64,000 nt of DNA from Pseudoneurospora amorphoporcata. Lineage: Eukaryota > Ascomycota > Sordariomycetes > Sordariales > Sordariaceae. Shown here one piece after another: positions 22,115 to 34,719 of the stretch (its first letter is position 1; the number at the start of each line of letters is the position of its first letter). A program made the translations under genes and the position numbers. Location: the NCBI GenBank assembly GCA_033297205.1, contig MU859144.1, positions 1 to 64,000 of the forward strand. Direction: 5' to 3'. Under the pieces are notes generated by a model. It made no database searches. It saw only the letters and a list, made by a program, of their open reading frames with translations, and was not told where the DNA came from.

Positions 22115-25100
22115 TTACATAATCTGATCCTGCGTCAGGCCACCATGGGGGTCGGTATCCATGCTGTCGCCGCCAGCACCAGGGTTAAGGTATTTGACGA
22201 AGCTCAGACCGAGAGGACGTCCGCCGTACTGGTAACCCTGGAACTTCTGGATCGCGGTGTCGGCGGTGTCGGCATTGTCGAAGCGAACGACGCCAGAGCC
22301 GCGAGAGCGACCACTAGGCTCATACTGAATCTCAGCCTGCTCTACCTTACCAATAGTAGAGAAGAGCTCGACGAGATCCTCATTGCTGGTCGACCAGGGG
22401 AGCTAAGGGAGTACAAGAAAGTCAGAAAAGTCGGATACCCAGGGGGGGGGGGGGTTGTAAACAAGAGTAAGGAGTAGCTTACGTTGCGGACATAAATAAT
22501 CTCTGATCTTTCGGTACCAGAAGTAGCGAAGTCAGTGAACGGGTTGGGCTGAGCAGCCGGCTGATTGGTATCGAAGCTGGGGGGAGCACCGGGAGCTCCT
22601 CCAAAGCTGCCACGACCGCCGAAGCCACCACCAAAGCCGCCGCGGCCACCACCAAAGCCACCACGACCGAAACCGCCGAAAGCGCCACGGCCGCCGCCGA
22701 AGCCGCCACGACCGCCAAAGCCACCAGGACCCATGCCTGCACCAGCAAAGCGATCCTCGCGAACCTCCAGCATACGGCCCTGCCAATCGTAGCCATTGAA
22801 CTGCTGGATAGCATTGCGAGCATCATCCGGAGTCTCGAAGACAACGATACCCGATCCCTTCGGGCGGCCATCAGGTCCGATATGAACGTCGGCGCGAATG
22901 ACACCACCGTTACGGGCTATAACAAGTTAGCAATGAAAGCCCTAGGCTAGGTTAAAGCCCAAAACACGTTGGTAACTTACCGGCCTGTCTGAACAGGTCC
23001 TTCAGATCTTGCCAGCCAACATTATACGGCAGCTGTGGGAAAGGTTGGTTAGTGTGCCCCGAGATGGAAAGCAAGATGAATGGAGGATGGAACAAACGTT
23101 GGACACGTAGATCTGGCGGCCGCCGCCACCAGCCATGGGACCACCACCGAAGCCGCCGGGGCCAGCGTGGCCGGGAACAGCTCCATATCCGTTGGGGCCC
23201 ATGCCGCCACCAAATCCACCGCGGGCGGCTGCTCCTCCTCCCGGGGGGCCGAAACGGGGCTCAGCCTCACGGTCCTGAAAGCAAGTTTAGTAGATTGTTC
23301 TTCTGATAATGGTCCAGGCATCAACTTGCCTCGCGAACATAGACAAGTCTGCCCATGAGGTTTTGGTTGCTCAGGGTAGCAACGGCGTTTTGAGCTTGCT
23401 CTCTGGTCGCATATTCCACAATTCTAGTCAAGAAAGTAATGTTAGCAGCTGGTCTCCAAAAACATATTGATGGATTCTAAGTTTGACTTACCCGCATCCC
23501 TACAAATTCCATGGACAAAGATGTCCCGACCCGTCAATCCAACAATCCATCAAAAATAACCGAAAGGAAGGGAGCCACAAAAGAACCAGTAGCCGAACGC
23601 AAATCACTCATAGCCCACCTTCGACATTCCATTAGGAAGCAGCAACACATCGGCGTAGAGCACCTCTCCAGCTAGTAACGGGTTAGCAACACATGAGACC
23701 TGACCCTCGCTTCCTTGTCTCGCGACATACCCTGTCTCATAAAATCCTTGAGGTGGTGCCATTTGACGTCGTAGGACAAGTTGCCGACGTAGACGCGGCG
23801 GTCCTGCTGCGAAGTTTCCCGAATGTTGTTCATGACTTGTTCACGATGAGCGGCGCGGTCTTCGAAAGTTCGATGGGGGGGTTGTCCGTTGTAACCAGTT
23901 CCTTGTCCTCCAGCAGGCGCACCTTGGCCAGTCATGGGGGTGCGGCTTCTTCTCCGATGACGACTCCGCGAACGATCACGGGGCGAGTATGAACGGCGAG
24001 TGTTGGGACTTCTAGAACGTCCTCGTCTGGGGGAACGGGACCTCTCGCGCTTTGAGGAAGGTCGTCGTCAGCGAATGAACAAGTGCAAGTTCTGGTGAGA
24101 GGGGAAAGAAAAAAAGGGTGTGGAAATTGGAGAACAAAGGACGAGGGGAATAAAGTGAACTGCAAGTGACCGGGTCTGCAGGTAGTTGCGTGTTGTGACG
24201 GCCAGAAGGGTACTCGTTCCCCACTGCTAGCCCCTAGCTTATGCGAGTCAAGGACGGAAGCTTGACCAAAGATCGCCAGGACAAGTCGATCAGACTAGAC
24301 TAGTTGATCGAGGCCACAAATCGGGGAACGAACGTGAATAGTCCGAGGCAGGAGCTTAAACAAGATACTATACCCTCGCGGTGCTTGTGAAGAAAGAGGA
24401 GGAGGAGAGGTGCGTCACGACCGTGACAGATAGGTGAGATGATTGTGGACGCTGACTGAAACAAGCCGGCGCTGAGAGAACGAGGGAAAGGGAATGAGCA
24501 ACTTGAATGCGTGGTACTTACAGGGCGATAAGTGTCTCCTGCTGCGTCGGCTGTAGAAAGAGAAACTAGGTTAGACCAAGTGAATGAAGTAGAACGATGT
24601 AAGTGGTTGTTAAGTGGGGAGAGGAGAGAAAGAAAGGTGGAGGGGGCGGAGCATGGGAATGATGTGGGAGAAATGGAGTGAACCAGTGGCAACTGGAGGG
24701 GGAAAACGAGCCGCGCAAGGAACTGAGACACAGGGCGTAGGAAAGGTAAAGGGTAGTGTGAGAGCTTGTGATGCGGCGGGGTGAGAATAACCTGATGATT
24801 CCAGCCACTGTGGACCGGAAAGGGAAGACTTGCAGGAAGAAGGAGGGGGAGGGAGGGGTGCCAATTGTGTATATGTAGCCTGAGGGCCAGGCAGGACAAG
24901 GCGACGCAAGGCAAAGAACGCGGGCACGTCACTGCAGCAATACTGCAGCTCCCGTCTGCGAACGGTGGAAGGGTAACGCGAGCTTCCACTTGGACAAGAG
25001 AACTGGCGGAGCACAACCCAACCACAAGTCGCAAACCGGGCCCGCCAGGTGACTTTTGGTCAAAATCAAATGCCGTTGCGACTGAATGCTCTCTTGAGGG

Positions 25101-25545
25101 GGTTACGAAGCTGGCGTGATACAACCACCGACGCATCGCCTAGTGCTCCCGACAACGAGATTCATACAAACGCAAGATGGGACCGAGAAGGCTGCTTATT
25201 GAGATGACTGGTGTCTCTAAACGCGGAAAGCCGTCCCGAATGGTGAGGAGGGGTAGAGAGTGAGTGATGAAGGATCGATAAGATTGCCGGGGCGAACAAA
25301 AGGAAGTCCAACGTGAAGATGAGGAGTCGTTCTCGGCCGCCACCGCCAGAGAGCTCCAAAGGTGGGATGGATCGGGAGAGACCAAGTAGTGTGAGGGAGG
25401 AAGGATATGGGGTATGGCAGAACGGAGGATATCGAGAAAGCCGAGAGAGCGCACGGTAGCCAGCTGCTTCAGGACACTGGAGAGCCAGCGAGAAGAGACC
25501 GGCCGCGGTGCTGGCTGGCTTGGTGTCAGACTGGAACTTACCCAT
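22115..25545 (-). CDS. gbp2: Gbp2/Hrb1-type SR protein with three RRMs
   Basis: Ten coding exons: 25545-25542, 24550-24522, 24049-23731, 23671-23619, 23499-23492, 23423-23330, 23274-23098, 23032-22981, 22916-22483 and 22402-22115, total 485 residues. The start codon plus one base forms the whole first coding exon and is followed by a 991-bp intron. Residues 12-48 are an Arg/Ser region (RERSRSPRRGRSRSP). RRM1 begins near 96 (RRVYVGNLSYDVKW), RRM2 near 222 (QIYVSNLPYNVGW) and RRM3 near 384 (IIYVRNLPWST), with Gly-rich linkers (GFGGRGGFGG repeats) between RRM2 and RRM3. This is the layout of yeast Gbp2 and Hrb1, which load on spliced mRNA with the TREX complex and survey its quality before export. 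Exon 5 is only 8 nt, and the intron after exon 6 uses a GC donor. A 14-G run sits in the last intron. Confidence 0.88.
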
Positions 25546-28500
25546 GACAACTGAATCTGATATGTCCTGTTCGAGGCAGGTACGGTAGGAATCGAGAAAA
25601 ATTTTCGGGCAACTTGGCCGCTTGAGTAGGACGAGGTCGTCGGAAACGCGACGATTGGTGGTGTCCTGGTGTGTGGTGGTATGTTGTTCGCTACAGCAGC
25701 GCTTGAGGTTGGGGGTTCAGTCGAGGTACACTGTGACTCTGGCGCAATGGGAGGAAAGATGGGATTTGGGCAGACGTGCGTCTGTTGGCCGTGGTAGGTA
25801 GACGGTAGACGTCGAGGGAGATGGATTGACTGGTGGCTGCAAGGCCGAACGGCAATCTGCACAGGCTTCGCGCACTTTGGGGCGACGCGGTAGGTCGGTC
25901 GTGGACGAGTGTAGCCGAGGGCGATGCTTGAACAAGGCAGGGCAGGCGAAGGCGGGCTAGACAGGCAAAGAGCCCAAAAGGGTCAGGAAATTGATCGTGA
26001 CGGAAGGGTACGTCTGGCGCAGCAAGCCAAGGAGACAGAAAGCCAGTTGGATGGAGGGCAAATGGAAGGCCAAAGGGTACGAGGTTGGTGGCCAGACCGT
26101 GAGGTGGTACTGGTCCCAGGTACCACAATGGGACTGGCTCTGTAGGAGGTAGGTCCAGCCTTCAATGCGATGATGGATAGGCTAGGTACCGGGCTTCCTT
26201 CTCGACCCTGACAAGGCGCATCGCATCCACGCCGCGTCACCTCGAGGCTCGGGTATTCTAGAGGGTAGAGAGAGCTACGTACCTGCAACCTGAAGAAGCA
26301 CGCAGGCTGGCACCGCAAGGATTCGACGTTGATTGGAGAGTCTCCCTGGGCGAAGTCGTCGAGGGGGTGTAGGTTGCAGATATTCTTCCGGACGGAATCA
26401 GGAAGGAGTTGAGGTCGGTCGTGGGAGTTGGACCGCAGAAGTTGTGTCGATGCCGTGACCGATCAGTGATGTTGTTTGTATCTTGGGTTGTGTGGATGCC
26501 TGCGCAGCCGTTCGGACCAGGTGCGGCGGCTGGCCTCGTTGCCCACTCATAATGCACGGCCTTCTCATCGGTGGACCCTCTGACTGTCTCTGTAGAGGTA
26601 CCTAGGTCCAACCCGGTGCAAACCAAAGGGAGTCGGACCGGACAGTGTAAGTAAGGTATAGGTACTTGCATACGTCTTGGTCCACTATTTACCTTTCACT
26701 GCCTCCGCTTTGCGGTGATCACAAACCCCATCAGTGTAAGAGTATGGACCAAATAGAGCTCTACCGATACTAAGTGTTAGGTCGGTGTCTGGCCTCACTC
26801 AAAAGTCCGCCGGCTCGCTCGAGGAGGCAGTAGTTCTTGGTACAAGATCATCACGGCTGTGTACGGATGGCTTTACGCTTCGATTCTAACCGAATGCTGT
26901 CCGACCTGTCTCGAACAAATCCACGAGGGGTGCTCAACGACTATGATACGAACCGTTGAGCGTTCGAGTCCTGGAGGATCGAAAAGTGTTTCGGTACCGA
27001 AGTGGAAATTTCACAACAGCTGAGACTTGTAAGCTTCAGTTCCAACTTGTCATTTCAAGGAAGGCCCGCCGGCCGAGTCAAACGTGCGATATCCCTGTCT
27101 ACCTATAACAGGAAGGAATGCGTCGAAGCCACTCTGGGAGTTCTACTTCACCGTAATATAGCCTACCCTCCTCCAGGTTATCCATCGTCCGAACATTCAA
27201 CTAAAGTTATTTTTACTATCAATGATTTGAACGCGACCTCAATGTCTGTCAAATCTTAAACAAGAGAACCCTACAGCACCATACATACTCGGCGCCCACC
27301 GAGTGGGGGCAACCTAGGCTGCACTTTGTACAGTCTTCGGATTCCTATCCGGGCCATCAGGCTCCGCATACCCACCTGCCTTCTCAAAAATCCAGACGGG
27401 ACGCGCCTCCACGTTCGGTCATACTTGATCATGTGTTCAATCGGCCGGAGATGGCAGTAGATTGGTATTTTCGGACTCAAGCCTCAGGGATGGGAGTCTG
27501 GATGGTCGACTCTACAAGCCGCTGACAGCCATCCAGAAGTGGATTGAATTATGCAAAAGCTGGCGAGATCCCTTAGACAAGCAGTCATGGTCGAATCATG
27601 AGCCCGACGCGGTTCGGCGGCCGGGTTTGGTTTCGATATCCCACCAGCCTGCCTCCCAACCCCTCTCATCTGGACAACTGCCCCTGCTTAATTACGATAC
27701 TCGTGTCGCCAAGGGACGCTCCCCTCAGAGCGCGTCAAGCAGCAGTCTTGTTTTCGAGCCGCTTGTGATACCGTAATACAACAGCGGTAGCGCGGCACAC
27801 CGAAAGCAAAGCAACCAATAGTCACCACGCCCTGCCGAGCATTCTCTTCGGGGATGCCAGAGCGCTGCCTTTCATGCATATCAAAGCAAGCCGGGAGGAT
27901 TGAGAACAGCTGAAAGAAGCCGGGAAGCTAGACACTATGAGCAGTCTGGAGTGCCCTTCCTCGCCTAACATCTCACCAACCGTTGTACCTCTGCGGCGAC
28001 TTTGACGGTTTCATAGGGACGCACCTCGGTTTTTGGGAAAAAAAATTAAAATAAAAAAATAATAAAAAAAATGATAAAAAAAGGAGACTCCCTGGGCATG
28101 AACGAGTGGCTTCTCGAGAGAGTTGCTTCTCGCTATCTTCACTGTCATCCCCGCCCCCCACTCTCATCCTTGGACCAACCACTGGAAAACTGAGACCGGT
28201 CAATGCAGGAGGGGGTCGTCTAAGAAAGGCACTATGCAAAAGATGCCACACACGGCGCGGAAACGGCGAGGCCAAGCCTTGCGTAAGCCGAAGGGTCTGG
28301 ATGAGAATGGAACGGTCGCGGGGCCATGTCCGAAGAGGGGTGGTGTCCCGAATTCGGACGAGAGTGACGGTGTCTCCGAGAAGCAAAGCAGATACGAGCA
28401 ACCATGCGTAGGCCAAGGGACGAGGGGGATTGTCCGACTGACTGCCGGGGAATTCGATCACAACCATGCTGTCTGCATTCATCGAAGAAGCTTTCCAGGT

Positions 28501-29482
28501 GGCAGAGAGTGCTGGAAGAAGAGAGGGCTGATCTGCCTTCTGCGAGCTCACTCGACTCACCCACGGACAGGCTTGCTTCAGGATGGATGGGTCTCTCATG
28601 AGATATGGTATGTCATGGCACGCCATACGGATATACTCGACAACGCATTCCGGACACTTTGGTTGCAGGAAGAGATTGAATCAGCAACCAATAGTGCCCC
28701 AGGTCGCCCAGCTCCGGTGCTGATTATCGAATAGTCGAAGGGGGACAGCCACCAATGGTTCGGTCGTGTTCCCGATTGCTTCTTCCGAAGTTCTGATGCA
28801 GCAACCGATGGCACTTTCACTTCTCCATAGTTCTTTACATCCTAGCCACAACTCCCTGGCTGCTCCCACACGCAGGACCTCGAAGGCCCTTCTTATTCCG
28901 ACTGGCATGCACAGGTTATATCGATTTTGCTCCAATCCAGTTGTTGACTTGTAGCCTCTGAGCCTGAAGAGGTACTGACTATCATTTCCTCTGTTGAGAT
29001 TGTAGTGTACTGTGTGAAGAGAAAGGGATAACGTACCCAACAGGTACCCGTACCCTTACTGATCTTGGGGAGGCTGCGCTTCAAGCTACCTAGGTATCAG
29101 CCATGGATTTTTGAAGCTACAGCAAAATTCTTTCTCCAACAATCGACCTCCAGGTTGTGCTTACCACACCGGAACCACCAGCTGATGGTGTCGTCAACAC
29201 CGGCGCAGGACGTGGTGACTGCCCTTCCTCGTGAAAGCTCGTCTTGGCAGGAACCAGGGGACATTTAATAAGGAGATAGAAATAGGGACAGTGATCAAGT
29301 GGGGCAGCCGTAACACGTGAGGATAACAGTTATCGCAATTCGAGGTCCCACGTCCGGCCGGCAATGGAACTGAAGCTCTCATTCCACTTCAGCATTGTGA
29401 AGTCGCGATAGTTTATAAACTTTAAGATCCATACAAGTTGCAGTCCGTTACCCATCAGGTTGGCGAATCACCGACCGTAAAG
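25546..29482. other. Long gene-poor interval between gbp2 and coq9
   Basis: About 3.9 kb separates divergent genes. Frames up to 240 codons (25140-25862, 28123-28734) overlap one another on both strands and lack recognisable domains or introns. An A-rich tract of about 50 bases lies at 28040-28081. Short AGGTACCTAGGT-like palindromes occur at 26594-26607 and 29087-29097. 5' UTRs of both neighbours probably occupy part of it. Confidence 0.5.
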
Positions 29483-30521
29483 ATGCGCCCATCACCGATA
29501 ACCCTCCGCCGCGCCGCCCGGCAAATCTTCTTCTCTTCCTCCACGCTCCGCGCCGCGGCACCCGCCCCGATTGCCGGCCGTTCCCTAAGCACCACCACCG
29601 GCTCCGACTGCACATGCGGAAACGGCAGCGGACGCCCTCGCCAAATACAACACAGCCAGAAGCTTCAGCAGCAGCAAAAACAACAACAACGCAGCTCCTA
29701 CCACTCCTACGACCACCCCTCCTCTCCCGCCTCCTTCACGCCCGTCGAGGAATCCATCCTCAGCGCCGCCTACCTTCACGTCCCAGCGCACGGCTTCACA
29801 TCTTCCGCGCTGGCCGCCGGCGCCCGCGATGCCGGCTACCTGGACATCAGCCCGACGATCCTGCCCGAGGGTGCCTTCACTTTGATCCGATACCACCTGG
29901 TGAAGCAGCGGGAAGGTTTGGCGGCGCGGGCAAGGGAGCTTTTTGGCGGGGAGGGACATGTGGGAGCTTATAAACCCGGCGGGCTGTCGGAGAGGGAGAT
30001 CAAGGGAAGAGTTGAGGCTTTGATGTGGGAAAGGTTGATGGGGAATAGGGAGGTTATTGGACGGTGGCAGGAGGTTAGTTCTCCCCCTTTCTCCTACCTT
30101 CGATATTCGCAGAAAGGCCGCTGTTATGGAATAACTGTGCTATGCTCACTTACATCGACGGACTGACGTTATCACACTCTCCGCTTAGGCTCTGGCAATC
30201 ATGGCACAACCATCCTACGTCCCACCCGCGCTCAAGGAGCTCGCCCTTCTCTCGGACGAGATCCTCTTCCTCGCCGGCGACTCCTCCGTCGACCCATCGT
30301 GGTATACCAAGCGCGCTTCGCTCTCCACGATATACGCCGCTGCCGAGTTGTTTATGACCAACGACCACTCCCCTGAGTTTATGGATACCCGTGCATTTTT
30401 GAACCGCAGGCTCAGGGAGGTGAATGAGGTCGGTGGTGTGTTTAGGAACTTGCGCGAGTGGGTTGGGTTCACTGCCACGGCGGGCGTCAATGTGTTGCGG
30501 AGCAAGGGTGTCAGGATATAG
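29483..30521 (+). CDS. coq9: COQ9, mitochondrial ubiquinone biosynthesis protein
   Basis: Exons 29483-30073 and 30189-30521 (donor GTTAGT, acceptor GCTTAG) encode 307 residues. COQ9 is a lipid-binding protein of the inner-membrane CoQ synthome that presents substrate to Coq7. The N terminus (MRPSPITLRRAARQIFF) is Arg-rich and amphipathic, as for a mitochondrial presequence; a variable Gln-rich stretch follows. The conserved part runs from EESILSAAYLHVPAHGFTS through the LAAGARDAGY helix pair, the HLVKQR segment, MWERLMGN, and across the intron to LAIMAQPSYVPPALKEL and the lipid-pocket segment DEILFLAGDSSVDPSWY. An in-frame ATG 45 bases upstream (29438) would add 15 residues; the 29483 ATG gives the better presequence. 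The 3' end converges on smc6 with 489 bp between stops. Confidence 0.93.
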
Positions 30522-31010
30522 AGATCTTTTCTTTTAGAGACGGTAGTCCATAGAAAGGACGCGCGGGCGTCACGCATGTCAGTGAACTCTGCTGATGACT
30601 GCTTGCGAAGGAGCGTTCTGGTTTACCGTTCATAAGCTTCAGTCATACGACACGCCAAAAGGACGGTAACAGGAGAAGGAAAGGCCAAACCCGGGTAGAA
30701 ATATCCCATTGCAAGATGGCGTCGTACGTAAAGATTGTAAAACATACACACATTCCAGGTGCCCAAGATTATGAACACTGATATAATGCGCCCACATGTC
30801 TGCCACAGGAAAAAATAAAGTACGCTATGAATACGCCAAACGCGAACACGCAATGACATCCCAGTCAGTTCATGCAAGACACCGGCATCTATCTGCTCTT
30901 TGCGCCCCTTTGACGCTTGCCTATACTCTGACAGGACTTGTACAAATATCCACCCATGGACATCAAGACTCGAGAACAGAAACAAGATCAAGCCAAAAGA
31001 GCACTCGATT
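30522..31010. other. Convergent 3' flanks of coq9 and smc6
   Basis: 489 bp between two stop codons facing each other. No gene or clear hairpin was seen; 3' UTRs probably fill it. Confidence 0.5.
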
Positions 31011-34000
31011 TCAATGGTCGGCCAACGTCCTCTGGCGTGGATCCGTCAGTCTAGACATATGTTGTTAGTTCAAATACAAGTATTGACAAAGAAGGGAACG
31101 GAGGATACGTACCGAATAATCTTGACGTCCTTATCGAAGGTATTCCGTCCCTCGATGGCATTCGGTGTGATAAAGATGTACTGCCGATTGACGGACCGAC
31201 GAGCGGCAGTGATCTGTGGCCATGTTAGCGATTGATCATATATCGTTGCTGCTATCAGTGTACTCACCAGCATGTTTGTGCTGATTGCACGGTTGACATT
31301 GTCCATGAACACGTCGAACTCATCCAAGCATCTGAGCGGGCTTCCCATGGCCTCCCAGATACTCAACAGCAGGCAGATTGACGAGAAAGACTTCTCGCCG
31401 CCCGATAATGTCTTTGTGTTTCTCCCGGCTGCCCTCTTCTCGGTCTTGTCGGGCTCGACCACCAGATCCAGCGCTTTCCGCTCGTGATCTAGTAGCAACT
31501 TGCCTCTGAAGCCACGCTCGCTGAGCAGGTAGATGAAGTTGGCCCGGCTCTGTGACGAGATGTACCGCTGGAACTTGCGCCACTTCTCGAGACGGATGGT
31601 CAGGGTCCGACGGAGACGAGAGGTGACCGTCTTCAGGCCTTCAAGAGATTTCTTGGCACCATCATAGGTCTCCTTCGCCCTCGTGAGGTTCGCCAAAACT
31701 TCCTCATCGCTCATGCCCCTCTTGCGTCGCTCTTTGTCTAGTTGCTCCTGAATTTTTTGGTATTGCTTCTCCAGCTCCTCGTACTTGTCGGTTGGGTTAA
31801 CGTGGGCTCGTTCTTCGCTCCCCAAAGCTTCAACGACTTGTTTTATGAAAGTGGCGACTGCTTTGGCACCCTTTTCACGTTCCTTCTCAGCTCTCTCCTT
31901 GTCCTTGGTAAACATGTCGAACTCTACATGGGCTTCATTGACCTCTGTGAGGTTGATCTTCTGCAAATCTTGCAGTCTGGTCTTCTTCCCCTGCAATCTA
32001 TTCACTTCCTCTTCATATTTTTCAAACTCCCTCTTGATTTCCGTGAGTTGAGCCTGGGCTTCCGATGATGCGCGATTCCTCTCATCTTTCCTTAACCGAA
32101 GGTTGCCGTATTGAAGCCCGCAAGCCTCCTCCTTTTCCTTGGCATCAGTTAATTCAGCCTTTAAGCCTGTAAGGCGAGAATCGCCACCTTCGTATTGATC
32201 AAGTTCATACTGCACTTGTTCGACTTGAACCATAGCATGCCGCAATTCGCTGTCGAGTGTTTTCTTGTCTCTCTGGATCTTAGTGAGGTCGCTAGTGAAC
32301 TTCTGGACCTCTTGTTGCAGCCGACGATGTTCACGATCAAGTACGCTGTACTCTTGCTCCAAGTGTCGAAGCGTCTCCTTTTGATAAGCAACCCGCGAAC
32401 CGACATCCGCCTTCATCCGTGGGAGGCGGTTACGTTGGGGCTGCACAGGAGAGGTCGAGAAACCTCCGCTGCTGTTGACAACCAGTCGGAGTCCTTCGTC
32501 CCTCTTCCTGTCATGGAAACTTAGACAGGCCTTGACGTTCCGGGGGCGTGCTCCACTGAACATGACATCCTCGGCTTTAGTACGCTCTGGTATCAGGATA
32601 ACCTGCTCAATCATCTGGTTGATGATCAACTGATCGCGCACCATCATGCTGTCAATTTTCAACACACGAAGAATCGTGTCAAAGCAAGGGTCAGGTTCTT
32701 TGCCGTCTGTGTTGAGCGGATGTCGATTGCCGATAAGTACCGGGCACCCCCGGATGTGGAGTCTGTTCATCAAGCCCTGAAGCAATTTTTGTTCGGCCAT
32801 GCTCTGGACGATAAATGCATTGAGGATGTTTCCAAACGTCTTTTCCAGGATCGAAGACCACTCCGGCTTCAGGAGCTGGATATAAGTGCCGAGCGGCCCC
32901 ACCGGTTTGTTCTGAAACCTGGTCTCTTTCTCAATCATCTTTAGTAGTTCGGGAACTCTGGGCTCGTAACCTGCATAGACAGAGCCTTGATCCTTCTTGG
33001 AGGTCCGTAACTGCTGTTCCGCTACGGTAATTTCGTCCCGCTTGCTACCACATTCAGCGGCCTTGGCGTCCCGGGCTTTTTTGGCTTCGTCAACTTTGTT
33101 TAGCAGGTTCCTCTCGTCGTCTTTGGCGTTGGAGATCTTGACCTCGACTTCTGTAACGCGCTGTTTGGCCTTCTCAAGCTCCCGGTTTCTGGAAAGAATT
33201 GCCTCTCCTGTGGCTTCCTCGAGGCGCCGTTCTTCGGCCGCAACCTTTTGTTCGAAGTCCTTTACTGTCGTGGCTGCACTTCTCAAACTTTGGTGGGCTG
33301 CCCGTTCGTCTGCTTGGATTTGTTGCAATTCATCCCTGATTGTTTGAGCTTTCTTCTTCCTCTCGTCCACCTGCTCTTCAAATTCGGTTTTTCGCTGGAT
33401 AGCCTCCTGCAGTTCCTTCTTAAGGTCCTCGATCTTGTCTTCAACGCGCTCCAAAGCGGCGCCCTTGACACTTTTCTGACGGTCTGCTTCGGCAATTTTA
33501 TCCGCAAGTTCGGCAATCTTCTCGTCCAATTGTGTCAGCTTGACCTCTTCTTGGACTACTTGGAGCCAACACATCTGTTTCCGAAGCTGAGCCTGTTTGA
33601 CTTTCAGCCTGCGATTACCGTCAAGGGCGTCCTTAAAGCTCTTTGCTCGTTTGAGCTCCTCCGCAGCGGCTTTGACGCGCTCCTCCTGGTCGGGAATTTT
33701 GGCATCGATTGACTCCAGATTTTCGGCGAGCAACCTGTAGTCATTGTCCAGCTGTTGCAGCTGTACACCTTCGATGAAGAACTTGTACTTTTGCTGTTTG
33801 GTAGACGAGTTGAGGAACTGGCGGGCATTGTCCTGCGAAAGCACGTTCAAGGGATTGTCCACCTGCAGGGCGTAGTACTCGACGATCTCTTCGACCTCCT
33901 GCTTTCTGGTAGATACGATCTGGCCAGTGGCCGTCTTGACCTTGAAGCTGCTGCTGCCGGACTTGGAAAAGTGGCGCTCGACGCTGATAGAATCGCCGTA

Positions 34001-34719
34001 AACGTCATGCCTGTAGGCATCTTGGCCTTGGTTTTTTATTTTGACAATCAAAACAGACTTTTCGGTGCCCTCCTTGACGAAGGTCTTGAGACTTCCTCCG
34101 CGATTAGTTGAGCTGGCCTTGCCACCAAGACAAAGAGTGATGGCGGTCAAGATGGCGCTCTTTCCACTTCCGTTTTCGCCCACGATGAAGTTGAGAAGCG
34201 GGCCGAGTTCACAGTGTAGCCGGGTGTGACACATAAAGTTGATGCATGTGATGCTTTGCAAGATGCCGTTATCGGCCACCGCGTTGTCGCCCAACCTGTT
34301 AGGCTTGAAGCGTAGTCTCTGCGTGGCTCGCTGGTCGTCGGCATCCTGGTGTTGCAGATGCTCAAAGTTGTTGTCACGCATCAACTCGTACTGTGTTTTT
34401 GGGGGCGAGTCTGGCGATCCCGCATGGCCTCGTTCATCGTCGACATCAGCGTCGTCGTCATCGGCTGGAGTCGCTTGGCGAGCGGTGGCCACACGGGCTC
34501 TTTTGGCATGGTTGGCATTGGAGCGCTGTGTAGCATGTTAGCAGGCAGTTTTCTGGGGTTCGGGCGGCATGTAGATTTCTAGATTTATTGATGTCCAAGG
34601 CTCGTATGGCTTACCGTAGCGGTTTCTCCTTCGCTATCATCGCTCGTGGGCGCCGCCCGTTGACGTTTCCGCGAGGACTCGGCGTTGGCCTCGCCGTCCA
34701 GCAGTGTTCGTGCCGGCAT
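31011..34719 (-). CDS. smc6: SMC6, subunit of the SMC5/6 DNA repair complex
   Basis: Exons 34719-34615, 34525-31268, 31213-31113 and 31050-31011 give 1167 residues. SMC6 pairs with SMC5 and the Nse proteins in recombination repair and replication-fork resolution in the nucleus. A charged N-terminal tail precedes the ATPase head with Walker A GENGSGKSAILTAI near residue 149. Two long Glu/Lys/Gln-rich coiled coils flank a hinge at roughly 540-690. The C-terminal head has the ABC signature KTLSGGEKSFSSICLL (~1076) directly followed by Walker B CLDEFDVFMD, as in all SMC6 proteins. The last coding exon is only 40 nt and ends RTLADH. The intron 31214-31267 is 54 bp, a multiple of three without a stop, so retention would insert 18 residues after NML. 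The N-terminal exon places the ATG close to the divergent Ecd gene (1.1 kb). Confidence 0.95.

Noticed and set aside
24300..25136. Minus-strand open frame of 278 codons
   Set aside because: Lies inside and across the long first intron of gbp2, runs through the 29-nt exon in the wrong context, and has no domain.
25140..25862. Minus-strand open frame of 240 codons upstream of gbp2
   Set aside because: Overlaps the gbp2 start codon in another frame; Ser/Pro/Arg-rich sequence without recognisable motif.
28123..28734. Plus-strand open frame of 203 codons
   Set aside because: A minus-strand frame of similar size overlaps it, and neither shows a known motif or sensible start context.
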